Assembly: GCA_041749015.1 (NCBI GenBank)
Contig: JBGTCD010000126.1
Coordinates: forward strand, 1-35,633
DNA: 35,633 nucleotides
Source of the DNA: JBGTCD01 sp041749015
GTDB lineage: Bacteria > Bacteroidota > Bacteroidia > Cytophagales > Cyclobacteriaceae
Reading direction: 5' to 3'
Positions 8,254 through 15,502 of the stretch are shown here, in pieces. The notes below the pieces were generated by a model. The model saw nothing but the letters and a program-made list of their open reading frames with translations. It was not told the DNA's origin and made no database searches. The number at the start of each line of letters is the position of its first letter. Within the stretch, counting starts at the first letter, position 1. Position numbers and translations under genes: made by a program.

Positions 8254-8763
8254 TTAAAGCTTTTCTGCGAGTGTATCTTTCAGATGCTGTACGGCATCAT
8301 TATCTTTTACGATATAATCAGTGATGCCTGCATTAAGTGATTCTACAATGATATCAGGATTTTGCTGGCCGCTCAGCATGACCACCTGTTGGTTAGGATT
8401 GATCTCCTTGATTTCCTTAAAAATGGAGAAACCATCTTTGGCATCAGTGATGTAATCATTGAGCACATAATCCAGGATGATGACATCCGGGTTATGGTTT
8501 AGATGCTTTAAACACTCCTCTCCAGTAGCGAAAGGTTTGATTTTAAGGGTCAAAGAGGTATCAGAGCTTTTAGCTATAATCTCTGATTTGGAAAGATCCT
8601 GGGTGAGGATTTTAAGATAGGCCGGATTATCATCTACAACGAAAACAAGTTTTTCTAATCTCTTGCCCTTACTAATTTCTGAAGGGAATTTAAGGTCGAT
8701 TACGTCTTGCGTTTCTTTGGCTTTCCTATACTTATAAAGATCAACCTTACTAAATGAAAACAT
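8254..8763 (-). CDS. Single-domain response regulator (receiver)
   Basis: A 169-residue protein with a 35-residue N-terminal extension and one receiver domain (about 38-168). The acidic pair is D44-D45, the phosphoacceptor is D98 in VIILDYVL, the conserved Ser is S131 (MLSGQQ), and the switch lysine is K153 (IVKDND). There is no output domain, so it probably passes or senses phosphate in a relay. An inserted, polar loop after D98 (NDYITDAKDG) is longer than usual. It lies 6 bases after the Hpt gene, which itself is coupled to pruA; the Hpt protein is the obvious phosphotransfer partner (inference). No dedicated histidine kinase gene is nearby. Confidence 0.9.
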   Translation of the reverse strand: MFSFSKVDLYKYRKAKETQDVIDLKFPSEISKGKRLEKLVFVVDDNPAYLKILTQDLSKSEIIAKSSDTSLTLKIKPFATGEECLKHLNHNPDVIILDYVLNDYITDAKDGFSIFKEIKEINPNQQVVMLSGQQNPDIIVESLNAGITDYIVKDNDAVQHLKDTLAEKL

Positions 8764-8769
8764 ATAGTT

Positions 8770-9126
8770 TTATAACGCTTTTTGCTTAATAAAAGATTCT
8801 ATTTCAGAGATCAATGTCGCAGTGTCCGTCTCAACCTGGTGTAAATCACGCTCTAATTTATCCAAGTTTGTTTTATTTTCCGCATCGGTATGAATTTTTT
8901 TTAATAAGATAACAAACTCATCAGGAACGACATAGTTAAAGGTAGACTTTAAATAGTGGGCCTTATGACGCAAAGAATCAAAATCCTGGGCTTCGTAATA
9001 CACCCGCATCTGGGGTACAGAATTTTTTGAAGAATCTAAAATACTATCTAGCACCTCTTTCAATCCTGAAGGGCTTCCTTCAAACAAGGCTACAATTTGA
9101 GCTGGTTGAAATACTTGATATGCCAT
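8770..9126 (-). CDS. Hpt-domain phosphotransfer protein
   Basis: A 118-residue all-helical protein consisting of one Hpt domain. The active-site motif is HKAHYLKSTFNYV, with H57 the likely phosphorylated histidine and K60-S61 following as in the HxxK[GS] consensus. No kinase or membrane part. Its start codon overlaps the pruA stop codon (TAATG), and the receiver gene follows 6 bases later, so the three form one translationally coupled unit. It likely shuttles phosphate between a histidine kinase encoded elsewhere and the downstream receiver. The conserved linkage to a proline catabolic enzyme is unexplained. Confidence 0.85.
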   Translation of the reverse strand: MAYQVFQPAQIVALFEGSPSGLKEVLDSILDSSKNSVPQMRVYYEAQDFDSLRHKAHYLKSTFNYVVPDEFVILLKKIHTDAENKTNLDKLERDLHQVETDTATLISEIESFIKQKAL

Positions 9127-10760
9127 TATTTTCCGGATTCAAGAAAAGGGTATTTGTAATCAGTCGGCGGCACAAATGTCTCTTTGATGGTACGTGCTGA
9201 TACCCATCTGAGGAGGTTCAGCATGGCTCCGGCCTTATCGTTAGTGCCGGATGCCCTAGCACCCCCAAAAGGCTGCTGGCCTACCACAGCACCGGTAGGT
9301 TTGTCATTTATATAAAAATTACCTGCAGCATGGGTGAGTTTTTTGGTGGCCAGGTCAATAGCATACCGATCCTGAGAAAATACCGCTCCGGTTAGGGCAT
9401 AGGGTGAAGTCTGATTCACCAGTTCCAGGGCTTCTTCGAAATGCTCCTGTTGATACACATAAATGGTGAGAACAGGCCCGAAAATTTCTTCTCTCATAGT
9501 AAGTGATTGTGGATCTTTGGTGACTACCACCGTGGGTTCGATAAAGTAACCTTTTGATTTATCATATTTTCCACCTGCGATGATCTCAGTCATTTTGTCT
9601 TCACGGGCCTTTTCGATATAGCCCGTAATTTTATCAAAGGCTTTTTCATCAATTACTGCATTGATGAAATTACCAAAATCTTCAGTAGGGCCCATCTTCA
9701 TGGTTTTAAGATCGTTGAGTAGATCAGTGCGCACCGCATCCCAAAGATTGGAAGGAATGTATGCCCTCGAAGCAGCAGAGCATTTCTGACCCTGATACTC
9801 AAAAGCCCCCCTCGAAAGTGCTGTAGATAAAGCCCTGGGGTCAGCAGATTTATGAGCAATTACAAAATCTTTACCCCCTGTTTCACCCACTATTCTGGGA
9901 TAGGAGCGATATTTACTAATATTTTCTCCTATGGTGGTCCAAAGTTTTTGGAATACCCCCGTACTCCCGGTAAAGTGCAGCCCGGCAAACTCAGGATGGT
10001 TGAAGATGATCTTGCCGGAAGTCGGGCCATCGACATAGATCAAATTGATCACCCCGTCGGGCACCCCTGCTTCACGGAACACCTCCATGATGACATTGGC
10101 AGAATAGATCTGGGTATAAGCTGGCTTCCATACCACGGTATTGCCCATGAGTGCAGGGGCTGCCGGCAGGTTACCGGCAATCGCGGTGAAGTTGAAAGGG
10201 GTCAGCGCAAAAATAAAACCTTCTAGGGGCCGGTATTCCAGACGATTCCAAACCCCGGGGGAAGAGAGGGGCTGGTCGGCATAAATCTGCTCCATAAAAG
10301 CCACATTAAATCTAAGGAAGTCAATGAACTCACAAGCTGCGTCAATTTCGGCCTGGAAGGCATTTTTTGACTGCCCAAGCATGGTAGCCGCATTGATTCT
10401 GGCGCGGTAAGGCCCGGCAATTAGTTCGGCTGCTTTGAGAAAAATACTTGCCCGATGCTCCCAGGGGAGGTTAGCCCAGGCCTCTTTGGCGCCAAGAGCT
10501 GCATTGATGGCTTGCTCTACATGGGAAGCGTCACCTTCATGAAAAAAACCAAGCACATGCTGGTGGTCGTGGGGCGGGGTAATCTTTACTTTTTTTCCTG
10601 ACCTTACTTCTTCAGAACCGATGTACATGGGGATGTCCAGCACTTTTGACCGGGCCACTTTTAAGGCTTTTTTTAAGGTTTCTCTTTCCTCAGTACCTGG
10701 GGCGTAAGATTTTATGGGATCGTTTTCAGGCATAGGCACCTGATATATTCCTTTTGGCAT
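9126..10760 (-). CDS. pruA: L-glutamate gamma-semialdehyde (1-pyrroline-5-carboxylate) dehydrogenase
   Basis: Oxidises glutamate semialdehyde to glutamate with NAD+, second step of proline catabolism (also arginine/ornithine breakdown), in the cytoplasm. The 544-residue length and the N-terminal block (PENDPIKSYAPGTEERETLK) match the single-function P5CDH family (as in mitochondria) rather than the long bifunctional PutA. ALDH motifs: TPFNFTAIAGNLPAAPALMGN (187-207), GSTGVFQKLW (265-274), the general base E293 in GETGGKDF, and catalytic C327 in GQKCSAASR; the EEIFGPVL motif is also present. No proline dehydrogenase gene lies in the window. A TAnnTTTG box sits 27 bases upstream. Confidence 0.95.
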   Translation of the reverse strand: MPKGIYQVPMPENDPIKSYAPGTEERETLKKALKVARSKVLDIPMYIGSEEVRSGKKVKITPPHDHQHVLGFFHEGDASHVEQAINAALGAKEAWANLPWEHRASIFLKAAELIAGPYRARINAATMLGQSKNAFQAEIDAACEFIDFLRFNVAFMEQIYADQPLSSPGVWNRLEYRPLEGFIFALTPFNFTAIAGNLPAAPALMGNTVVWKPAYTQIYSANVIMEVFREAGVPDGVINLIYVDGPTSGKIIFNHPEFAGLHFTGSTGVFQKLWTTIGENISKYRSYPRIVGETGGKDFVIAHKSADPRALSTALSRGAFEYQGQKCSAASRAYIPSNLWDAVRTDLLNDLKTMKMGPTEDFGNFINAVIDEKAFDKITGYIEKAREDKMTEIIAGGKYDKSKGYFIEPTVVVTKDPQSLTMREEIFGPVLTIYVYQQEHFEEALELVNQTSPYALTGAVFSQDRYAIDLATKKLTHAAGNFYINDKPTGAVVGQQPFGGARASGTNDKAGAMLNLLRWVSARTIKETFVPPTDYKYPFLESGK

Positions 10761-10786
10761 TATATTTTATGGTTTTATTGTTAAAA

Positions 10787-10794
10787 CAAATTTA
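10787..10794 (-). promoter_or_regulatory. Candidate -7 box of the pruA-Hpt-receiver operon
   Basis: Read on the - strand, TAAATTTG is an exact match to the Bacteroidota TAnnTTTG box and would give a leader of about 20 bases before the pruA ATG. The -33 element is not clear. Confidence 0.45.
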
Positions 10795-10817
10795 CGGATT
10801 CCTGCCGAAAATACTAA

Positions 10818-11510
10818 TTACAGCATGGCCTTGAGTTCGCTGAGGCAGGCAATCTCGTAAGTCACTTTTTTATCATGAGACTTTAGTTGGGGATTATAAA
10901 ATACCTGATCTAATCCTGCCTTTTGAGCCCCCAATATATCAGTGCCCAGATTATCTCCGATCATTAAGGCCTCAGGCCTATGACAGCCACAGCATTGCAT
11001 GGCATATTCGAAAATTTCCGGTGATGGCTTTTTATACCCTGTGGTCTCTGAGGTGACCATAATCGGAAAATAATCCTTAAGCCCGGCGCAGATAATTTTT
11101 TGCTCCTGCGCTTCGGTGAATCCATTAGTAATGAGCGCAAGTTGGTATTTCTCCTTCAGGTAATTGAGCACTTCGTGTACGTAAGGCAATACATGACCCT
11201 TGGTAGGGCAAACATTCAGATAATACTCTGAAATTGCACCTGATTCATCTTTGAGGGGGATATCCAGATGGGTAAAAATCATGGCAAATCGTTCCTTCCT
11301 AATGATGTCCTTATCAATGAGCCCATAATCATAATCGGCCCATAACTTGTAGTTGACCAATTGAAAACCGCTATAAAACTTCTCAAAGCTGAGTTTATTG
11401 TAGCTGCCAATCTCGTATTGGTTGAAAACTTCCTCCAGGGTTTCCCTAGAATTACGATCGTAATCCCAAAGGGTATGATCGAGATCAAAAAATAAAGTCT
11501 TATAGGCCAT
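10818..11510 (-). CDS. YjjG-family HAD hydrolase (noncanonical pyrimidine nucleotidase)
   Basis: A 230-residue haloacid-dehalogenase-superfamily phosphatase. Motif I is FFDLDHTLWDYDRNS with nucleophile D9 and acid/base D11; motif II is ALITNGFT; the lysine motif is GYKKPSPEIFEYA; motif IV is MIGDNLGTDILGA. The DLDHTLWD..NS opening and overall pattern match the YjjG subfamily, which dephosphorylates noncanonical pyrimidine nucleoside monophosphates (house-cleaning); substrate assignment is from family knowledge only. It follows the ArsR-type gene on the same strand with a 53-base gap and precedes pruA with a 57-base gap containing its own promoter box. Confidence 0.87.
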   Translation of the reverse strand: MAYKTLFFDLDHTLWDYDRNSRETLEEVFNQYEIGSYNKLSFEKFYSGFQLVNYKLWADYDYGLIDKDIIRKERFAMIFTHLDIPLKDESGAISEYYLNVCPTKGHVLPYVHEVLNYLKEKYQLALITNGFTEAQEQKIICAGLKDYFPIMVTSETTGYKKPSPEIFEYAMQCCGCHRPEALMIGDNLGTDILGAQKAGLDQVFYNPQLKSHDKKVTYEIACLSELKAML

Positions 11511-11563
11511 CGAATGTTTATGATTTCAAGAAGGACACTTTGTTGTAAGGCGCAAATAAGCCA

Positions 11564-11950
11564 TTAGCTGGCAACCCAGCTTTTTTGTAGTTTCTTATTT
11601 ATTGATAACTCCCTATTGGTGTATAGGGTTTTGTAGGTTTCCTGGTCTTTCCTGAGCTTCTGGTCTTTGGAAAGAAAATCAAGTATCTGCTGTACTATTT
11701 CGAAGACCTCTTCTTTAATGTGATAAAAAACCCATTGGTCTGCCTTCCTAAATCCAAGCATTCCCGAATTTTTAAGGTAGTTGATATGGCGGGAGGTCTT
11801 GGCCTGAGTGAACTCCAGTACCATTTCAAGGTCCGACACACACATTTCCTTATTCCTGAAAATAAGGTGTAATATTCTCAGGCGCGACTCATCCGAACAA
11901 GCTTTATAGACCTGTGCACCATAGGATAAACTAAAATTTTTAAGTCTCAT
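11564..11950 (-). CDS. ArsR-family winged-helix transcriptional regulator
   Basis: A 128-residue DNA-binding protein with the ArsR-family helix-turn-helix at about 38-62 (VSDLEMVLEFTQAKTSRHINYLKNSGML) and the wing just after (FRKADQWVFYHI). The metal box typical of arsenic/zinc sensors (ELCVCDL) is changed to EMCVSDLE, with only C37 left there plus C18 near the N-terminus, so classic metal sensing at helix 3 is doubtful. A basic tail of about 30 residues follows the fold. It is divergently transcribed from the CarboxypepD_reg-like gene over an 80-base gap and lies upstream of the HAD gene on the same strand. Its target is unknown. Confidence 0.85.
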   Translation of the reverse strand: MRLKNFSLSYGAQVYKACSDESRLRILHLIFRNKEMCVSDLEMVLEFTQAKTSRHINYLKNSGMLGFRKADQWVFYHIKEEVFEIVQQILDFLSKDQKLRKDQETYKTLYTNRELSINKKLQKSWVAS

Positions 11951-12030
11951 AATAAACCTTTTTGGTAGAAAGTTGGTATTTTGAATGAGATGTTAAGTAT
12001 TTTCGGGTTTATTTTAAAATTATCCTTTTG

Positions 12031-12693
12031 GTGCCTATAAAACAAAAATTCCATCTTTTATTCTTCCTTTGCCTGGGATTTATTTTCCTGGGGAATACGG
12101 AAACTTTTGGACAGATTTCAAGTTCAGATCATCTTGCAGCCCGGAAAAAGATCATTCAACTTTCAGGGATAGTTCTAGGGGAGGACAGTTTATCTGCATT
12201 ACCTGGCGTACACATTTATGTACCTAAAGCCGGTAGGGGTACCACCTCCAACCACCTAGGTTATTTTACGATGCCAACTTTGGTGGGCGATAGCGTGGTG
12301 TTCAGTATGGTGGGATTTCAAAGGCATTCCTTTATTGTTCCTGACCATAATAAAGACCTCACTGTAATTGTAGAGCTAACTTCTGATACGACTTATCTGG
12401 AAACCATTGATGTGTTGCCTTTTCCTACGGAAGAGATGTTCAAAGAGGCCGTTCTCGCATTGAACCTGCCTCTGGATGGTCATGATTATTCCAATCAAAA
12501 TATGAGTGCTGAAGTACTGGCATTTATGCTTTCCAATACGCCTGTGGATGCCAATGTGAATTATCGAAATCAGATGAACAATTTGTATCAGGCGCATCAG
12601 GATCGATTTGGGCCCAGACCTAATCCTTTTTTAAATCCTTTTAACTGGGCAGGATTTTTTCAATCACTTAAACGCGGTGATTATAAAAAATAA
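12031..12693 (+). CDS. Carboxypeptidase-like regulatory domain protein, exported
   Basis: A 220-residue secreted protein; the best start is GTG at 12031 (an in-frame TTG lies directly before it), giving a signal peptide ending near ETFGQ. The mature part is one CarboxypepD_reg-like beta-sandwich (about 45-130): LSGIVLGEDSLSALPGVHIY, GTTSNHLGYFTMP and SVVFSMVGF are the conserved strands of this domain. The C-terminal half (DVLPFPTEEMFKEAVLALNLP onward, then a Tyr/Asn/Phe-rich end) is as in a common Bacteroidota family of unknown role. It is not part of a TonB receptor. The next gene starts 26 bases downstream, so co-transcription is possible. Confidence 0.8.
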   Translation: MPIKQKFHLLFFLCLGFIFLGNTETFGQISSSDHLAARKKIIQLSGIVLGEDSLSALPGVHIYVPKAGRGTTSNHLGYFTMPTLVGDSVVFSMVGFQRHSFIVPDHNKDLTVIVELTSDTTYLETIDVLPFPTEEMFKEAVLALNLPLDGHDYSNQNMSAEVLAFMLSNTPVDANVNYRNQMNNLYQAHQDRFGPRPNPFLNPFNWAGFFQSLKRGDYKK

Positions 12694-12719
12694 GCGTTTT
12701 TATAGCGGTCATTTTTTTG

Positions 12720-13787
12720 ATGGGGGTAAAATTAAATTTTTCTAAAATTTTGGTAATTGTAGTTGTATTAATCGGCGCATTTTTCGGGCTGGCGCTATTT
12801 TTCGGATTTTATTTTTCTGCACCTGTCTATAAGGGCCCGGTATCAGATCATTTTGATGGAAAACGTTTTTACAATCCCTGGGGCATTCAGCCTTCTGGTA
12901 CCGGTGATTTGCTCAAGTGGCTAACATCAAGGGACCAGGGCTCATGGGCGGAAATTGAACAACCCTTTGAAAGTCCAGGCCCACCGGAAAAGGTTGATGG
13001 TAGCCACCTCCTAGTCACATTTATCAACCACGCCACCGTGCTCATCCAATGGCAGGGATTGAATATCATCACCGACCCAGTGTATAGTGAAAGAGTCAGC
13101 CCCTTTAGTTTTTTAGGGCCTAAGCGCTTCAGGCCTCCCGGAGTTCCGTTTGACAAATTGCCTAAAATTGATGTGGTGCTATTAACCCATAATCACTATG
13201 ACCATCTTGATATTCCTACCTTAAAAAATTTAGTGGATAGGGATCAACCTCAGATCATTACACCATTAGGAGTTGGGCAGTTCGTAGAGAAAAAAACCGG
13301 AAGCCCTTCTCATGACATGGACTGGTGGGATGCTCATTGGCTAAGCCCTTCCATACAATTGTATGCAGTACCAACCCAGCATTTTTCAGGAAGAGGTATG
13401 ATGGACCGCGATCGAACTCTATGGTGCGGGTATGTATTGGAATCAGGAGATGACCGGCTGTATTTTGCCGGTGATACTGGTTATAATGAAATATTGTTTA
13501 AAGAAATTGGACAAAAATTTGGGCCATTCCGTTTTGCCATGATCCCAATTGGTGCTTATAAGCCCGAATGGTTTATGGCGCCTGTACATACCAGCCCGGA
13601 GGAAGGCCTAAAGGTGCATTTGGAGTCAGGTGCAGCTAAAAGCATGGGGATCCATTTCGGCACATTTCCTCTGGCCGATGATGGTATGTCCGATCCGGAA
13701 AATGAATTGAAAAAGGCTTTGGAAGAATATGGGATCAGTGAGGAGGAATTTGTGATACCAATTCCAGGCGTATCACTGAATTTTTAA
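12720..13787 (+). CDS. Membrane-anchored metallo-beta-lactamase-fold hydrolase (NAPE-PLD/UlaG-like)
   Basis: A 355-residue protein; ATG at 12720 is preferred over the TTG immediately before it. An N-terminal membrane anchor (about 10-33) precedes the metallo-beta-lactamase domain: HATVLIQWQGLNIITDPVYSE (104-124), the zinc motif THNHYDHLD with H157, H159, D161 and H162, H221 (TQHFSGRG), and D252 (FAGDTGY). The GPKRFRPPGVP and late HFGTFPLADD blocks match the branch containing N-acyl-phosphatidylethanolamine phospholipase D and UlaG-type hydrolases, so a phospholipid or lactone/phosphodiester substrate is likely, but cannot be read from sequence. It probably faces the periplasm. Confidence 0.85.
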   Translation: MGVKLNFSKILVIVVVLIGAFFGLALFFGFYFSAPVYKGPVSDHFDGKRFYNPWGIQPSGTGDLLKWLTSRDQGSWAEIEQPFESPGPPEKVDGSHLLVTFINHATVLIQWQGLNIITDPVYSERVSPFSFLGPKRFRPPGVPFDKLPKIDVVLLTHNHYDHLDIPTLKNLVDRDQPQIITPLGVGQFVEKKTGSPSHDMDWWDAHWLSPSIQLYAVPTQHFSGRGMMDRDRTLWCGYVLESGDDRLYFAGDTGYNEILFKEIGQKFGPFRFAMIPIGAYKPEWFMAPVHTSPEEGLKVHLESGAAKSMGIHFGTFPLADDGMSDPENELKKALEEYGISEEEFVIPIPGVSLNF

Positions 13788-13826
13788 AAATGGAAAAAAG
13801 GACTGACCAAAAAAATTATTTCGGTT

Positions 13827-13916
13827 TTATAGGAATGACATCAGAGCTAGTGCAAACAGCACCAGATAAAGCACCCCGGCCAGTATCTTAAAAAATATGT
13901 ATTCCCTTTTTTCCAT
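13827..13916 (-). CDS. Possible 29-residue single-pass membrane peptide
   Basis: ATG at 13916 opens a 29-codon frame ending in TAA at 13827. The predicted peptide begins with a charged MEKREYIFFK and continues as one hydrophobic helix of about 18 residues (ILAGVLYLVLFALALMSF), the composition of a real small membrane protein rather than random sequence. It sits in the 328-base gap between the hydrolase and the DUF1080 gene, on the opposite strand to both. No ribosome-binding site is seen, which is normal in this phylum. No homologue is recognised. Confidence 0.35.
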   Translation of the reverse strand: MEKREYIFFKILAGVLYLVLFALALMSFL

Positions 13917-14115
13917 GACCGAATCAAAAAATTTCTCATAAAGAATATTGCCAAATCAGTGCCAACCCTTAAAATAAGCTTCTAAGCGTGTTTTTAGGAT
14001 TGGATTTGTCCCTATTTGGGAATTTAATTTTAAGATTGGGAGCATTTTCAAGGGGAAGGAGCCCTCTTAAAATGATTTTTTTATTATATTCAAAGCTTAA
14101 TCATTTTGACCTTAC
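13917..14115. other. AT-rich intergenic stretch
   Basis: The remainder of the 328-base gap before the DUF1080 gene. It is AT-rich and probably holds the promoters for the divergent peptide and the DUF1080 gene, but no TAnnTTTG box stands out and no gene is visible. Confidence 0.4.
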
Positions 14116-14865
14116 ATGAAAAATAAATCTATTTACCTGATACTCCTCGTCCTGATAGCGGGACTGGTATATGTTTTTGCAAGGCAGCAACTGGAAGCAC
14201 CTCAGGTCACGGAGGTTTGGGACATTGTGCCAGTAGCGGTGGTTCCAGGTGCCATACCCGGAGCCCCACCTTCTGATGCCGTAATCCTTTTTGATGGCAC
14301 CAGTCTTGACGGATGGGAGGCCGTAGGTGATTCGGGTCCTGCAGGATGGACAGTGGCGGAAAATAGCTTCACAGTGGAGAAAGGTACCGGTGATATCAAG
14401 ACCAGGCGATCATTCGGGGATGTGCAATTGCATATTGAATGGTGCTCTCCAGCCGAGGTAAAAGGGGATGGCCAGGGCCGTGGCAATAGTGGGATATTTC
14501 TACAGGAGCGGTATGAGATTCAGATTCTTGATAGCTATGAAAATGAAACCTACCCCAATGGTCAGGCGGGGTCAGTCTATAAGCAACATGTGCCTTTGGT
14601 CAATGCCACTCTGCCTCCGGGGGAATGGCAGTATTATGATATCGTATTTTTGGCACCAAGATTCAGTGATGATGGTCGTGTGCTGGTACCTGCCCGGGTT
14701 ACCATTTTTCACAATGGGATGCTGATCCAAAATAATGTAGAGATATGGGGCCCCACAGAATATATCGGTCTGCCAGTGTATAAGCCCCACGGTAAGGCAC
14801 CTATCAAGCTTCAGGATCATGGAGATCCGGTGAGTTTTAGAAATATATGGCTTAGGGAATTGTAA
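14116..14865 (+). CDS. DUF1080 (3-keto-disaccharide hydrolase-like) protein
   Basis: A 249-residue protein with an N-terminal membrane anchor (about 5-22, no lipobox cysteine) and a single DUF1080 concanavalin-like beta-sandwich (about 54-248). Family blocks: AVILFDGTSLDGWEAVGD, the GRGNSGIFLQERYEIQILDSYEN stretch, and the closing PIKLQDHGDPVSFRNIWLREL. DUF1080 proteins include hydrolases acting on 3-keto-glucosides, and many others of unknown substrate; here the catalytic role is inferred. The protein should face the periplasm. It stands alone; the next + strand feature is a repeat region, not a gene. Confidence 0.88.
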   Translation: MKNKSIYLILLVLIAGLVYVFARQQLEAPQVTEVWDIVPVAVVPGAIPGAPPSDAVILFDGTSLDGWEAVGDSGPAGWTVAENSFTVEKGTGDIKTRRSFGDVQLHIEWCSPAEVKGDGQGRGNSGIFLQERYEIQILDSYENETYPNGQAGSVYKQHVPLVNATLPPGEWQYYDIVFLAPRFSDDGRVLVPARVTIFHNGMLIQNNVEIWGPTEYIGLPVYKPHGKAPIKLQDHGDPVSFRNIWLREL

Positions 14866-14899
14866 TGGCTTTGATGCCGGAAATCAGTCAGGAGCAGGA

Positions 14900-15001
14900 T
14901 TAATGCTCAAGCAGCATTTCATGGACTCTATTCATATCTGACTCGGTTCTTACCCTGCGGTTGAGTCGATTGGCCTCCCGGTCATCTTCATTAGGGTAGG
15001 T
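14900..15001 (-). pseudogene. Decayed 3' remnant of a paralogue of the 607-residue envelope gene
   Basis: A 101-base segment aligns without gaps to 15503-15603, the last 33 codons of the 607-residue gene, with 12 mismatches (about 88% identity) by hand count. It keeps the frame and the stop codon and would encode a tail ending EANRLNRRVRTESDMNR then VHEMLLEH. Six of the ten changed codons are synonymous and the four amino-acid changes are mild (D/E, I/V, S/T) apart from one E/N. Similarity stops abruptly at about 15001, so nearly all of the gene body is gone. Confidence 0.8.
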
Positions 15002-15040
15002 CTATCTCCAATTTTAAAAATCCACCGGCTTCACCTCATA

Positions 15041-15300
15041 GTTCTTTTTTGCTTGCCCAAAAAAGAACCAAAAAAAGGCACCACCTCCAATGCCGTCCCT
15101 CCCCGCGAAACCCACAGATCCGCCCTGCAGGAATCTGTCTTTTACAGTCTGCAAATACGACGGATTAAAAAAATAGAAATTGGCTGCGTTTATCATGTTT
15201 CTACCCTGATAGACACATTCAAGGCTTGCTCACCCGCAAGGCCCCGGAACGTCCGCGCTGGAGGTGGACCCCAGCCGCACCTTTTAATTATCCAACTCTG
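15041..15300. repeat. Hairpin plus GC-rich block, probable dispersed intergenic repeat
   Basis: A perfect 10-base inverted repeat (GTTCTTTTTT at 15041-15050, AAAAAAGAAC at 15059-15068, loop GCTTGCCC) is followed by about 230 bases that include markedly GC-rich patches (around 15083-15130 and 15220-15285). Open frames on both strands across it have biased, non-protein-like composition (for example a Phe/Trp-rich run), so coding is unlikely. Similar hairpin-led segments recur between genes in other Bacteroidota, to my recollection; repeat status here is inferred, not shown. Confidence 0.4.
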
Positions 15301-15502
15301 GTTATAAAGTGTAAATGAATGAATATGTAAGCACACAGCAAAGGCCTTGCACCGTAGATGAATCAAGGTTAGAGTTAAAATTCACCCTACTTTCCTGGGT
15401 CTATATATTGTATGACCCAATATTCAAAAAGTTAAATCTATAAATTATTGATATTCAGTAATTAGTGTTTGGGCGGATTTCTGGCCGCACCTAATAGGAA
15501 GG
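15301..15502. other. AT-rich spacer without recognisable genes
   Basis: Sequence between the repeat-like block and the stop codon of the 607-residue gene. No coding frame, hairpin terminator or promoter box could be supported. Confidence 0.4.

Noticed and set aside
15014..15307. Open frames on both strands over the hairpin region (one Phe/Trp-rich)
   Set aside because: Biased composition generated by the A/T runs of the inverted repeat, no signal or domain, and the region looks like a non-coding repeat.
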